Part shown: positions 1 through 8,147 of the stretch, piece by piece | Position numbering within the stretch: position 1 is the stretch's first letter | Layout: each line of letters opens with the position of its first letter | DNA from: SICV01 sp964372375 | GTDB taxonomy: Archaea > Nanobdellota > Nanobdellia > Pacearchaeales > GW2011-AR1 | NCBI GenBank assembly: GCA_964372375.1 | Contig: CAYJQF010000007.1 | Location: forward strand, 1 to 24,415 | Length of the DNA: 24,415 nucleotides | Direction of reading: 5' to 3' | Made by a program: the position numbers and the translations under genes | Notes under the pieces: model-generated | What the model was told of the DNA's origin: nothing | What the model saw: the letters and a program-made list of their open reading frames with translations, nothing else | Database searches by the model: none

Positions 1-145
1 AATAGCCCTCAAGCCGTTTTAGCAAGGCAATTCCATTGGTAGATATCTGAGAAGGTCTGTCAGCGCCTCTTCCTTCATTATATAAAAGCAAAGCTCCCGC
101 TAAAGCAAGTCCTGCTGTTGCTTTTTGTAAAAGCCTCATTTTCAT
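1..145 (-). CDS. Partial lysozyme-like (GH24 family) secreted protein, N-terminus only
   Basis: Only the first 48 residues are in the window; the gene runs off the left edge. It opens MKMRLLQK and continues with a hydrophobic run (residues 9-22, Ala/Leu rich) that reads as a signal peptide or membrane anchor. Residues 33-48 (QISTNGIALLKRLEGY) match the start of phage T4-type lysozymes, glycoside hydrolase family 24, where the pattern is IS..G..LIK.FEG and the Glu (here E46) is the catalytic acid. The family cleaves bacterial peptidoglycan, which archaea lack, so a secreted copy would act on other cells. The start is supported by TTTAAATA on the minus strand at 167-174, 22 bases upstream. The family call rests on about 16 residues; the rest of the fold cannot be seen. 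Confidence 0.55.
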   Translation of the reverse strand, partial: MKMRLLQKATAGLALAGALLLYNEGRGADRPSQISTNGIALLKRLEGY

Positions 146-166
146 ACTTTACTCACTCTACTAAAG

Positions 167-213
167 TATTTAAATGTTACTATATAGTAGTTACATATAG
201 AAAGGTTTAAATA
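167..213. promoter_or_regulatory. Divergent promoter pair (two TATA boxes)
   Basis: A minus-strand TTTAAATA (167-174) lies 22 bases before the lysozyme-like start at 145. A plus-strand TTTAAATA (206-213) lies 22 bases before the ATG at 235. Both spacings predict leaderless mRNAs. Confidence 0.75.
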
Positions 214-234
214 GTCTATAATTCCGGTTTATAT

Positions 235-1245
235 ATGAAAAATAAAGATTATTATGCAATACGGTGCTATGCAAAGGTTTCTGGTGCATCACGTAAACAG
301 TTTGAAGAAGCTATAGCTCTAATAGAAAGAGTGCCTAAACTAAGCGCTAATTCTGTGCGAGCCGCTATAGAATTAAAAGACTACTTAACTAATCAAGGTT
401 TTGCATATCAGCATGGAGCTTTTACACTTCAAGATATACTGCGAAAGCGCGGCGGCAATTGTCTTGGATATCCTTTTTTAGTTGCAAGTATTCTCGGAGC
501 AAAGGGACATAGTCATCAGTTTTATTTACAGATTGAGCCACAAGATATGTGTGCTAAGCTTGAAGTTCATGCATTTAAGAATATTAAGACTGCAATAAGT
601 TATGCTAGTCCTAATATTGCGGTGCAACAAGAACTTGATGCAAGGTACAGATTCTTGCCTTTAGAACATCTCGTCCTCAATATAAACGGAATTGGGGTTG
701 AAACAACTTCTAGTGAGAATCGCGTTGCGATGGCAAAAATACAAGCCCCTTTAACATTTGAGCAGGCATTGAGTTATGTCTACAAAGATCGAGCCGTTTT
801 AGCGATTCAAGCAGACGACGCTGAAAGTGCTCAGGTTCTGCTTGCGGAAGGAGAATCACTATGGTCAGATAATAGAAATATTACTCTTCTCAAAGCAACA
901 CTTGCGCGAGAATCCAAAGATGTTAGAAGATGCGAGTCTCTCATTAAGAAGTTAGAAAAACAGCTAGAGGGCATAGAAAGAGATGCGCTGCTCAATAGAG
1001 CAATGTACCTTTTAACGGGCAATGAAGAGTTCCTTGATGAAGCACTAAAGCAGTACCCTAGTTTTGCAAGTGCTATTGCTGACAAAGCAGGAAGAATTGC
1101 TAAAATAGATGAAGCAGAAGCACGCTATCTCATGGCGGTTGCAACTCATTGCGCAGCAAACTCTCAATATATAGACTTAAATGAATTCAAACAAGTGTAT
1201 AATCCAGAGATAAGAAGATTATTCAAGATAAATAAAGATTTGTAA
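235..1245 (+). CDS. Transglutaminase-like / helical-repeat protein, 336 aa
   Basis: No close family is recognised. Residues about 25-115 resemble the transglutaminase-like (SirB1-type) fold: GGNCLGYPFLVASILGAKG puts a cysteine (C76) at the start of a helix, followed by a short strand and LEVHAFKN with H112, the usual order of the Cys-His catalytic pair. The third acidic residue is not obvious. Residues about 170-330 are almost all amphipathic helix with TPR/SEL1-like spacing (for example AVLAIQADDAESAQVLLAEGESLW), as in SirB1-type proteins that end in helical repeats. No signal peptide or membrane segment is seen, so it is probably cytoplasmic. A TATA box at 206-213 fixes the start. Fold inferred from motifs; function unknown. 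Confidence 0.6.
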   Translation: MKNKDYYAIRCYAKVSGASRKQFEEAIALIERVPKLSANSVRAAIELKDYLTNQGFAYQHGAFTLQDILRKRGGNCLGYPFLVASILGAKGHSHQFYLQIEPQDMCAKLEVHAFKNIKTAISYASPNIAVQQELDARYRFLPLEHLVLNINGIGVETTSSENRVAMAKIQAPLTFEQALSYVYKDRAVLAIQADDAESAQVLLAEGESLWSDNRNITLLKATLARESKDVRRCESLIKKLEKQLEGIERDALLNRAMYLLTGNEEFLDEALKQYPSFASAIADKAGRIAKIDEAEARYLMAVATHCAANSQYIDLNEFKQVYNPEIRRLFKINKDL

Positions 1246-1420
1246 AGCAAACCTACCAACGTAACATTGTTTATAAAATAATAAGTGCAATTTCAGTTAA
1301 TATAAAAGCCTTTAGCAAATTTATCTAAAACTTTATAGACAGTTTGTGGACGGAAATAGGGTTTATGAACTGTGTCAACACAAACACAAGGTTTAAAAGT
1401 CAACTATCTTCTATAATATT

Positions 1421-1663
1421 ATGAACATCTATGGCGGTATGCATATGCATCAAACATTAGCTCCGCCTATATCAAATTCATTAAGCGAGCTAAGAGCAAA
1501 TCAGCGTTCATTAGCTACGCGCCTAGTAGACTCTGAAACATTATGTTGTGCGGCAGAATATTTCTCAGGAAGACCTGATGCATCGGATAAACAACTTCTT
1601 CGACATCTTTTAAAGCTAGGTTTCTGTGCCTATAATTTAAGAGAGATGCGTTTACTTCGTTAA
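1421..1663 (+). CDS. Small unknown protein, 80 aa
   Basis: I do not recognise this protein. It has an N-terminal stretch rich in Met/His (GGMHMHQ) and then mostly helix: SLSELRANQRSLATRLVDSE and a C-terminal LLRHLLKLGFCAYNLREMRLLR that is basic and amphipathic. The reading frame is supported by TTTAAAAG at 1392-1399, exactly 22 bases before the ATG, the same spacing as at well-supported genes here. The 175 bases before it (1246-1420) are A/T rich with no gene I can support. Confidence 0.5.
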   Translation: MNIYGGMHMHQTLAPPISNSLSELRANQRSLATRLVDSETLCCAAEYFSGRPDASDKQLLRHLLKLGFCAYNLREMRLLR

Positions 1664-1786
1664 CTAATTATTTCAACTTAAATCAGATGACATCTTTGAG
1701 TATCTTAATGTAGGTAGGTAAGTCTCACAAGTGCAACAATAAATTATTCTAAAAACCTTTAAATAACTCCTTTCTCTCTTCCAGAT

Positions 1787-3502
1787 ATGCGCTTAATTAC
1801 TTTGCATTGCGACTACATCCGCTTCAAGCCCTTGAAGAAAGCAATCAAAGAGCCAGAAAAGCTTGAGCATACTGATAAAACAGAGGTGAAAGACTGTTTA
1901 GTTGTGCTAACTGCAGTGGAAAAAGGAGACAATGACCAGATTGTCAAGCAATATATCGAAGCTATCAAAAAGACAGCAGGGGAAGTAAAAGCAACAAATC
2001 TGGTTTTGTATCCGTATGCCCACTTATCAAACATGCTTGCACCTCCTGATACTGCCTTGGAATATTTGACTGAAGCCCAGCATGTCCTGCAAAAATCTGG
2101 ATTTGAAGTAACCAGAGCACCCTTTGGCTATTACAAAGAATTTGAATTGAAATGCAAGGGCCATCCCTTGTCAGAGCTAAGCAAAGAATTTCGAGTTGCT
2201 GAAGCTATACAGTCTGCACATTCTATTCAAGAAGTAAAACCAAGCAAAGAAAAGAAAATTATCTTAGACAGGAGAAATCTCAAGCCGAATGACCATCGGA
2301 TTTTAGGAGAGGATTTGCAGATGTTTCATTTAACTGATGAGATTGGCCCGGGTCTACCCCTCTGGCTTCCTAATGGAGAAGCAATACGAAACGAGTTACT
2401 CAAGTATATGCGGGAAGTTGAGGAAAAAGCAGGCTATAAGTATGTTTCAACCCCCCATATTACCAAAGAAGGAATTTATAGAAAAACAGGGCACATACCC
2501 TATTATGCAGAAACTATGTTTGCACCCATCACTATCGAAGGGCAGAATTATTATCTCAAACCTATGAACTGCCCGCATCATCATATGATTTACAATAAAC
2601 TAGTTAAGAGTTACCGGGACTTGCCCTTGCGATTGGCAGAAGCAGGAGCAGTATATAGAAATGAATTGTCAGGAGTCACTTACGGTTTAATGCGTGTTAG
2701 AGGAATGACGCAAAATGATGCGCATATTTATTCAACTCCTGAGCAATTGAAAGAGGAATTTGGTAAGGTACTACGGATGTTTGATGAAGTCTTTAAGGTA
2801 CTGGGCATTAAAGATACTTGGTTCAGGCTTTCTTTGCCTGATTTCGCCAAGAATCCTGACAAATATACGGGAGATATCAAAATATGGAAAGAAGCTTCTG
2901 AATCTATAAAGAAAGCAATGAAAGAAGCTAAGAAAAAGTATGTGGAAGGACCAGGAGAAGCAGCATTCTATGGACCTAAAATCGATGTACAAATTAAGAA
3001 TTCACAAGGGAAAGAAGAGACACTCGCCACAGTGCAAGTAGATATTGTTGTTCCTCAAAGACTTGACTTGCATTATGTGGATGAGAAAGGAGAAAAGAAG
3101 CATCCAATAGTCATTCATAGAGCTATTCTAGGCAGTTATGAACGATTTGTTGCATTTCTTTTAGAACAAACATCAGGTAATCTGCCGCTCTGGCTCTCCC
3201 CCATTCAAGTCAGAGTCATTAACTTTACCGATAGAAACACAAAGGCAGCCCAAAAAGTCCTGGATGAACTGAAAGGCCAGCTGCCTGCTCTAAGAATTGA
3301 CGCTGACTTTAGAAACACCACAGTAAGTGATAAAGTCCGGGACGCTTCATTAATGAAGATTCCCTTTACTCTGGTACTAGGAGAAAAAGAGGAGAAGAAT
3401 AATACACTTGCTGTCAGAAGCAGAGACGGAAAAGTAAAGTATGGAGTTAAGATAAAGGATTTTATACATGAGATAAAAGAAACGATTGACAAAAGGGAAT
3501 GA
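1787..3502 (+). CDS. thrS: Threonine--tRNA ligase, archaeal type
   Basis: Class II aminoacyl-tRNA synthetase that charges tRNA-Thr. Residues 1-140 are the archaeal editing domain related to D-aminoacyl-tRNA deacylase (MRLITLHCDYI, YPYAHLS at 76-82, KGHPLSELS), which removes mischarged serine. The catalytic core follows: motif 2 with R291 (AGAVYRNELSG), and the zinc ligands C262 (MNCPHHH), H313 (NDAHIY) and H444 (VIHRAILGS). Motif 3 is around RAILGSYERFVAFL. The last 100 residues (from PIQVRVINF) form the anticodon-binding domain. At 571 residues it is a little shorter than the usual archaeal enzyme of about 610. TTTAAATA at 1758-1765 lies 22 bases before the ATG, so the mRNA is leaderless and monocistronic. 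No truncation is seen in motifs. Confidence 0.97.
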   Translation: MRLITLHCDYIRFKPLKKAIKEPEKLEHTDKTEVKDCLVVLTAVEKGDNDQIVKQYIEAIKKTAGEVKATNLVLYPYAHLSNMLAPPDTALEYLTEAQHVLQKSGFEVTRAPFGYYKEFELKCKGHPLSELSKEFRVAEAIQSAHSIQEVKPSKEKKIILDRRNLKPNDHRILGEDLQMFHLTDEIGPGLPLWLPNGEAIRNELLKYMREVEEKAGYKYVSTPHITKEGIYRKTGHIPYYAETMFAPITIEGQNYYLKPMNCPHHHMIYNKLVKSYRDLPLRLAEAGAVYRNELSGVTYGLMRVRGMTQNDAHIYSTPEQLKEEFGKVLRMFDEVFKVLGIKDTWFRLSLPDFAKNPDKYTGDIKIWKEASESIKKAMKEAKKKYVEGPGEAAFYGPKIDVQIKNSQGKEETLATVQVDIVVPQRLDLHYVDEKGEKKHPIVIHRAILGSYERFVAFLLEQTSGNLPLWLSPIQVRVINFTDRNTKAAQKVLDELKGQLPALRIDADFRNTTVSDKVRDASLMKIPFTLVLGEKEEKNNTLAVRSRDGKVKYGVKIKDFIHEIKETIDKRE

Positions 3503-3553
3503 GGTGATTGAAAGCACATATATTTATTAATTGTTTCTTACCATACAAGCAAC

Positions 3554-3859
3554 ATGCCAACAGTACCTAGGCAAGAGCAGACAAGAACAAGGCCTGCATG
3601 TCCCCTTTATGGATTTCACTATGCGATGGGAGTGTTTCTAGATTCTAAGGGCAATCAGTGCCCGCTTCGGGATGGCTATGCTCCCTGCCTCATGGAAATG
3701 AAAAGTGAACAGCCAAATTGGCAGCAGTGTCCCCTTTATCAAGAAGGAAAACTGGAGGGATTTGCTCATGCAACAGTATTTCCCAATGAAGCAGAGAAAC
3801 TCAGCTTCCCCGATTGGGTAAATCATATTTTTAGCACTAAGCTTCTTCCCTCAAAATAA
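3554..3859 (+). CDS. Small Cys-rich, probably zinc-binding protein, 101 aa
   Basis: Unknown function. Four cysteines each lie in a short conserved-looking context: C16 (ACPLYGFH), C36 (NQCPLRDG), C45 (APCLMEMK) and C59 (QQCPLYQEG). The repeated CPLY/CPL pattern and the adjacent H22 suggest a zinc site built from four Cys. The C-terminus is short and partly helical (FPDWVNHIF). An A/T-rich TATA-like stretch TATTTATT at 3521-3528 precedes the start by 26 bases. It stands alone after thrS in the same direction, with its own promoter. No nucleic-acid-binding residues can be singled out. Confidence 0.6.
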   Translation: MPTVPRQEQTRTRPACPLYGFHYAMGVFLDSKGNQCPLRDGYAPCLMEMKSEQPNWQQCPLYQEGKLEGFAHATVFPNEAEKLSFPDWVNHIFSTKLLPSK

Positions 3860-3903
3860 AAGTGTAATCAAGGTCTTTAAGTAACTTTGATACAATACAT
3901 ACA

Positions 3904-4218
3904 TCAACCAGCCCTGCAAATGGTTTCATACGTTCTGCTTATTGTTTCAAGCACCTGTTCAAATTTCTCTTTAAATCTTCCATTATATGTCGAGATGCGC
4001 CCAGCAATAATGTTTCTGACAAAGGGATAATCTTGAGGAGTGTAGCGGGAAAGAACACCTCTTCTGCAGAATTCTCTTTTTGCATCATCAAGCAGGTCGC
4101 GCAATTTCCTTTCCTGATCTGTAAAGAGATGGAGAAAAAAAGAGACATCTCTGTAAAATCCACTACAACTCACTAGTTCATTGACATCCGCAAGCTCTCT
4201 TCTTAGACCGTCAAACAT
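3904..4218 (-). CDS. Unknown helical protein, 104 aa
   Basis: I do not recognise this protein. It is predicted almost fully helical (GLRRELADVNELV, DQERKLRDLLDDAKREFCRR, FKEKFEQVLETISRTYETI) and charged, with no membrane segment. Two cysteines (C18, C51) and one near the C-terminus (C101) form no metal motif. It is divergent from the gene at 4275 with only 56 bases between starts, and the same A/T-rich box (4240-4247) sits 22 bases before this start. The C-terminus converges on the Cys-rich gene ending at 3859 with a 44-base gap. Confidence 0.6.
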   Translation of the reverse strand: MFDGLRRELADVNELVSCSGFYRDVSFFLHLFTDQERKLRDLLDDAKREFCRRGVLSRYTPQDYPFVRNIIAGRISTYNGRFKEKFEQVLETISRTYETICRAG

Positions 4219-4239
4219 AGCAGGATAATCAACTAAAAC

Positions 4240-4248
4240 CTTATAAAC
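4240..4248. promoter_or_regulatory. Single TATA box apparently shared by two divergent genes
   Basis: CTTATAAAC contains the palindrome TTATAA (4241-4246). Read on the minus strand (TTTATAAG) it lies 22 bases before the start at 4218. Read on the plus strand (TTATAAAC) it lies 27 bases before the ATG at 4275. No other TATA-like box fits either gene in the 56-base gap. Confidence 0.6.
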
Positions 4249-4274
4249 TTCCTCTTTCTTCCCACTCAGATACT

Positions 4275-4934
4275 ATGAAACTAGCACCGTACGTCGAGCG
4301 TTTGCAGAATTCAAAAGAGTACAAGCAGTTCCAGGCAAAGTCTCCCGACTCGTTCATGGTTGCCGGGTTCTTTATTCTTGATTTGGAAGCAGGCAAGAAC
4401 GTTCATCAGATCGATTACTATCTGCCCAAGGAGAAGAAGATTGCGGCATTTACCTTGGATAAGGGAGTGACCATGCAGATGCTTAATTTAATGAATACAA
4501 AAGTGCCTGAAAAGCTTGACCTTGCCACACAGATTGACCTTGATGCCTTGAAAGGTATTTTACAGGATGAGATGAAGAACAGGAGCATTACCGAGGAAGT
4601 GAAAAAGATTATTGCTATTTTACAGACTATTGACGGCAAGAAAATCTGGAATCTGAACTGTGTCTTATCAGGCATGAGCATCCTGCGGGCGCATGTCGAG
4701 GATGAGTCAAAGTCCGTATTAAAGATGGAAAAGGCATCTATTCTAGACTATGTGAAGAAGATGCCCGGCATGGCAGGCATGCCGCAGCAGTCCCAACAAA
4801 CCAGTCTAGGAGCAGGATCACCAATAGGTACAAAGGAACAGCTGGAGAAACTCAACCAGTTGGAAGCAGCAATTGAAAAGGAAAAAGCGCGCCTCCAAGC
4901 CGCAGAAAAAGAGCAGAAAAGTAAGAAAAAATAA
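4275..4934 (+). CDS. Unknown cytoplasmic protein with C-terminal coiled coil, 219 aa
   Basis: Not recognised. Residues 1-60 suggest a small alpha/beta unit (FMVAGFFILDLEAGKN, HQIDYYLPKEKKIAAFTLD, with alternating hydrophobics as in beta strands). Residues 75-160 are helical (LKGILQDEMKNRSITEEVKKIIAILQTI). A Met/Pro/Gly/Gln-rich linker (PGMAGMPQQSQQTS) follows, and the last 40 residues are a highly charged Lys/Glu coiled coil (KEQLEKLNQLEAAIEKEKAR). The tail suggests self-association or binding to a larger complex. No enzyme motif is visible. The start is supported by the box at 4240-4248. I suspect a lineage-conserved DPANN protein, from its regular composition and strong codon structure, but cannot name it. 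Confidence 0.75.
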   Translation: MKLAPYVERLQNSKEYKQFQAKSPDSFMVAGFFILDLEAGKNVHQIDYYLPKEKKIAAFTLDKGVTMQMLNLMNTKVPEKLDLATQIDLDALKGILQDEMKNRSITEEVKKIIAILQTIDGKKIWNLNCVLSGMSILRAHVEDESKSVLKMEKASILDYVKKMPGMAGMPQQSQQTSLGAGSPIGTKEQLEKLNQLEAAIEKEKARLQAAEKEQKSKKK

Positions 4935-5063
4935 CGGGCAGGATTCTAATCGCTATTAGGAAATAGGATAAAAAGCAATTAAATATCAAAAACACGATGT
5001 GTGAGCCAATAGAGTTTTAATTTCCCTTTGATATCTTTAGTATTCTTTACATCAAAAGAAGCC
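4935..5063. other. Convergent intergenic region with 8-bp inverted repeat
   Basis: The region lies between two stop codons of converging genes. ATATCAAA (4983-4990) is the exact inverse of TTTGATAT (5028-5035), separated by 37 bases, and the right arm is followed by T-rich sequence. It may end transcription from one or both sides; this is inference only. Confidence 0.3.
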
Positions 5064-5519
5064 TTATTGGAACGTGCAAGTAATGCGAGGCGATTCAGGG
5101 CACGCATTGTTTGAGCCATTCAATAATACTGACACACCTACTGCTTTGGGTTGTATTGTAAGGCCTGAAAGCGGTTCTATCACCGTTGCCAGTTCAGTAA
5201 GAGCATTGCGATTTGCAGCACTCATTGCTCTGACAACCGTGCTCCCATCAGGATTCTCTACCACTAATTTCACATCTTTGATGACCGCAACACCCGGCGT
5301 ACGCTCTACATTCACCGTCGTATAATTGCTTCCATTCTGGACAACGATGCATTTCACTGCATTCACTTTAACATTCAAGCATGTCTGCGCCTCTTGAATT
5401 TGTGTGCCTGTATTCCGCAGCAAAGGCAGTACAAAAGAAGCAATAATGCCAATGGCAATCAGCACTAACAGAATAATAAGCACATTCGTAATAACATCGC
5501 TCAGCCCTCTCTTATTCAT
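5064..5519 (-). CDS. Type IV pilin-like (archaellin-fold) surface protein, 151 aa
   Basis: The N-terminus MNKRGLSDVITNVLIILLVLIAIG is a classic class III (prepilin) signal. A short basic leader ends in KRG with cleavage expected after the Gly (KRG|LS), followed by an unbroken hydrophobic helix of about 25 residues (7-32) that packs in the filament core. Residues 45-151 are a beta-rich globular head with NGSNYTTV and LNGSNNAC, both possible N-glycosylation sequons, and four cysteines (C47, C57, C139, C148) that could form disulfides. It would be processed by a prepilin peptidase and built into a pilus or archaellum-like filament. No assembly ATPase or peptidase is nearby. TTTATAAA at 5541-5548 lies 22 bases before the start. 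Confidence 0.85.
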   Translation of the reverse strand: MNKRGLSDVITNVLIILLVLIAIGIIASFVLPLLRNTGTQIQEAQTCLNVKVNAVKCIVVQNGSNYTTVNVERTPGVAVIKDVKLVVENPDGSTVVRAMSAANRNALTELATVIEPLSGLTIQPKAVGVSVLLNGSNNACPESPRITCTFQ

Positions 5520-5556
5520 ACATTCTCATATTGAAAGTTATTTATAAACCTTTGTT

Positions 5557-7215
5557 TCATTTATGCGCAAACCAGAACTCATAGACCTGCTCGTTCCCTT
5601 TCTTTTGTATGCCATCAAACCTGCAGAAGCCGAAGCGCTCAAATTGCACTATCGCTCCCGGCTTTAATCGAGAGATGCTTGCTTCTGCGAGGCCTTCTGT
5701 CCAGGTGGCATCCGGCATGAGAATGCTGGTCTTCACTCCCTCACTCACCCACTGGATTTTTGGTATATCTTTGTTTTCAGCAGAAGTAAAAGTAGCTTTA
5801 TTTGTTTTACCAAGCTGTATGTTATACAGATGCAATAATCGTACTTCTTTACCTTTAAGCTTACGTACATCGTCTCCGGAGATAAATATTCTGCTGACTT
5901 TTACTTTTCTCTTCTCCTGCTTGTCAGGATGCACCGGCAATGCAACTTCTTGTATGCGTGGAGCATTGACAATAGCCAGCTCATGCGGATGTGCGACAAA
6001 GTAATATCTCTCTGCTTGTGCATCAATAATTTTTCTGTTTACTGAAGCAAGCACACTCGGGTCAATATGCCCTGAGTTTTTTGACAGACCGACAATCTTA
6101 GCAAGCTCATGAAACATCTCAGGTACAAAGCCTCTTCTTCGTAAAGCTCGTATAGTAACAAGTCGCGGGTCATCCCATCCCTTTATTTCTTTTTTCTCAA
6201 TCAGCTCTCGTATAATTCTTCCTTGTGTCTCGGCTCCGGCAATCTGGTATCTGCCTATTTCTCTGATAAAAGGAATCTTCAGGTTGAGTAGAGTGAGCAG
6301 GTGCTCATGCAACTCTGCTCGCAATTCAAATTCATTTGACCTGATAAGGTGAGTAACACCTTCTAATGAATCCTCGAGCGGCGCCTCAAAATCATACATC
6401 GGCCAGACAGAATACTTCTTCCCTTGTCTAAAATGCTCATGTTTTGCTATTCTGAATATGACAGGGTCTCTCATAACTCCATTAGATGACTTCATATCGC
6501 CTTTAAGGCGGAGTGTTCTTTCTCCCTCTTCAAATTTTCCCTGCAGCATTTCATTCCACTCTTTCAGATGCTCTTTTACACTATTCTTCCTGCAGGTGCA
6601 TGATTTCATTTTTTCTCTCAGTTTTTTCATCTCTTCCTGAGAACAAGAGCAGACGAAGGCATTTTCCTCTTTAATTAATTTTTCAGCATACTGGTACAGG
6701 CGAGGCAGATCATCAGAGGCAAGCAATTCCTTATCCCATTGTATTCCAAGCCAGGATACATCTTCTTTTATAGCATCATAAAATTCTGCGGTAGATTTCT
6801 CTGGGTTGGTATCATCAAAGCGCAAGAGGCATTTTCCTTTGTACTTCTTGGCATAGAGATATTGAATCATAAAAATCAAAGCATGCCCTATATGCATATA
6901 TTTTGAAGGTTCAGGAGAGAGTCGTGTTACCACCTTTCCCCTGACAGCATGTTCCAGTTCAGGAAGTTCTCCTTCCGTATGCTCATGCACCGCAACATAT
7001 TGTTCATACTTCTTTTCTTCAGCTGCAACAGCATTTGTAGCCAGAGCATTAACCTCTTTCACGAGGGTAACAATCTCAGGCATCACCTTCTTGATGTCTT
7101 TCTTCTCTAAGCCATGCTGAAACAGTTTCGGCAATATTCTTCCTGCATCCGCTTTTCCAAACTCAAGGGCATTTTTCAAAGCGTATGCTTTAATTTCCTT
7201 TGAAAAGTCTTTCAT
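5557..7215 (-). CDS. gltX: Glutamate--tRNA ligase, archaeal type, with degenerate KMSKS loop
   Basis: Class I synthetase that charges tRNA with glutamate. Numbering is from the ATG at 7215 (552 aa). Residues 1-85 are the helical archaeal N-terminal part. The HIGH motif is at 108-111 within LSPEPSKYMHIGHA, followed by RFDDTNPEKS. A zinc knuckle is formed by C189, C191, C206 and C208. GWDDPRL (346-352) and NRKIID (393-398) are archaeal/eukaryotic GluRS signatures, and the C-terminal 150 residues are the beta-barrel anticodon domain. Where the LSKRK form of KMSKS is expected, just before GWDDPRL, the sequence reads AETQGR (328-333). Start choice: an in-frame ATG also exists at 7224, but the TATA box (minus strand CTTAAATAA, 7237-7245) is 22 bases from 7215 and only 13 from 7224, so 7215 fits the local rule. 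Confidence 0.95.
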   Translation of the reverse strand: MKDFSKEIKAYALKNALEFGKADAGRILPKLFQHGLEKKDIKKVMPEIVTLVKEVNALATNAVAAEEKKYEQYVAVHEHTEGELPELEHAVRGKVVTRLSPEPSKYMHIGHALIFMIQYLYAKKYKGKCLLRFDDTNPEKSTAEFYDAIKEDVSWLGIQWDKELLASDDLPRLYQYAEKLIKEENAFVCSCSQEEMKKLREKMKSCTCRKNSVKEHLKEWNEMLQGKFEEGERTLRLKGDMKSSNGVMRDPVIFRIAKHEHFRQGKKYSVWPMYDFEAPLEDSLEGVTHLIRSNEFELRAELHEHLLTLLNLKIPFIREIGRYQIAGAETQGRIIRELIEKKEIKGWDDPRLVTIRALRRRGFVPEMFHELAKIVGLSKNSGHIDPSVLASVNRKIIDAQAERYYFVAHPHELAIVNAPRIQEVALPVHPDKQEKRKVKVSRIFISGDDVRKLKGKEVRLLHLYNIQLGKTNKATFTSAENKDIPKIQWVSEGVKTSILMPDATWTEGLAEASISRLKPGAIVQFERFGFCRFDGIQKKGNEQVYEFWFAHK

Positions 7216-7236
7216 ACACTTCATATCAGAACGAAT

Positions 7237-7268
7237 TATTTAAGGTTATCTAACATTAGATTTATATA
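7237..7268. promoter_or_regulatory. Divergent promoter region between gltX and the 285-aa gene
   Basis: Minus-strand CTTAAATAA (7237-7245) serves gltX and argues for its start at 7215. Plus-strand TTTATATA (7261-7268) is 22 bases before the ATG at 7290. Confidence 0.7.
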
Positions 7269-7289
7269 CTCCTTTCTTTCGGACAAGGT

Positions 7290-8147
7290 ATGAGCAAGCA
7301 CGTCTGGATCATGACAGGGCAGGATGTACGGAGCAGTATCGTTGCCGCCAACATACGCTTTCTTAAACCAGAACAAAAGCAACGCGAGCAGGCAGAGCTT
7401 GCTGGGCCGTTCTATACCCTCTTGGGTCAGATGACACAGCAGATACATGCAGGAGAGGGTGCACAGGCGTTGGAACAGGTAGAAAGACAGACAGGTGCTT
7501 TGGAGAATGCGTATGTTCGCTTATGGTGTGCTGATATAAGTGATCGAGTAGGGTATAGTCTATTGAAAAGAGCGAATCTTTCAGCAGCACTGCCTTATTT
7601 TGAACGGGCTAAGAAACATGCTGATACCTCTGCTGCTCTGCTTGCACTTCCGCAATGGGTGTATGAAGCAGATTCGCTCAGAATGCTAACAAGAAAACAC
7701 CTCGGTGACTACTGTTTTGACAGTGCGAGAGGTTCTGCAGAAAAAAATCAATGGATTGAGCAAGGCTTTTTTCACTATAAAGCTGCTGCAGAGGTATGGG
7801 ACAACGATCTTTCCGATCAAAAGCACATTTTTGCGAATGCAGTAGTAGTTAATTTGCGCAACCTAGGAGCTTTACACCATACACAGGCTCGTATGACCAC
7901 GGAGCTTATCGAGAAGGGAGATCTTCTTACAAACACGAGGAATGCGCTTGTGCATCTTATTACTGCACAAAAGCATGCCGAACAAGGATTTCAATTTTTT
8001 CAACTTAGTCAACAGCTCTATGAGTTCATAGAGGAGCCCATGCCGGATGTGGAGAGGCAGCTGGCACACGATTTGAGACAGAGTGCACACGATTTAGAAG
8101 TGATTAGTTCTTTACGCGCACCATTTGAAGTATTGAAGGAGCTTTAA
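7290..8147 (+). CDS. Helical TPR-like protein of unknown function, 285 aa
   Basis: Not recognised as a named family. Nearly all of it is amphipathic helix with pairs of about 34 residues, for example GYSLLKRANLSAALPYFERAKKHAD (residues about 87-111), GFFHYKAAAEVWDN and ALVHLITAQKHAEQGFQFFQLSQQLYEF. These have the small-residue and aromatic spacing of tetratricopeptide repeats, which usually bind other proteins. It has no signal sequence or membrane segment. The promoter is TTTATATA at 7261-7268. The last four bases overlap the end of the converging gene at 8144, so the two transcripts must overlap at their 3' ends. The gene at 19243 has a similar helical style but I see no clear homology. Confidence 0.65.
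   Translation: MSKHVWIMTGQDVRSSIVAANIRFLKPEQKQREQAELAGPFYTLLGQMTQQIHAGEGAQALEQVERQTGALENAYVRLWCADISDRVGYSLLKRANLSAALPYFERAKKHADTSAALLALPQWVYEADSLRMLTRKHLGDYCFDSARGSAEKNQWIEQGFFHYKAAAEVWDNDLSDQKHIFANAVVVNLRNLGALHHTQARMTTELIEKGDLLTNTRNALVHLITAQKHAEQGFQFFQLSQQLYEFIEEPMPDVERQLAHDLRQSAHDLEVISSLRAPFEVLKEL

Noticed and set aside
1365..1424. 19-codon frame before the 80-aa gene
   Set aside because: A weak TATA-like box only; ends at the start of the next gene and shows no coding character.
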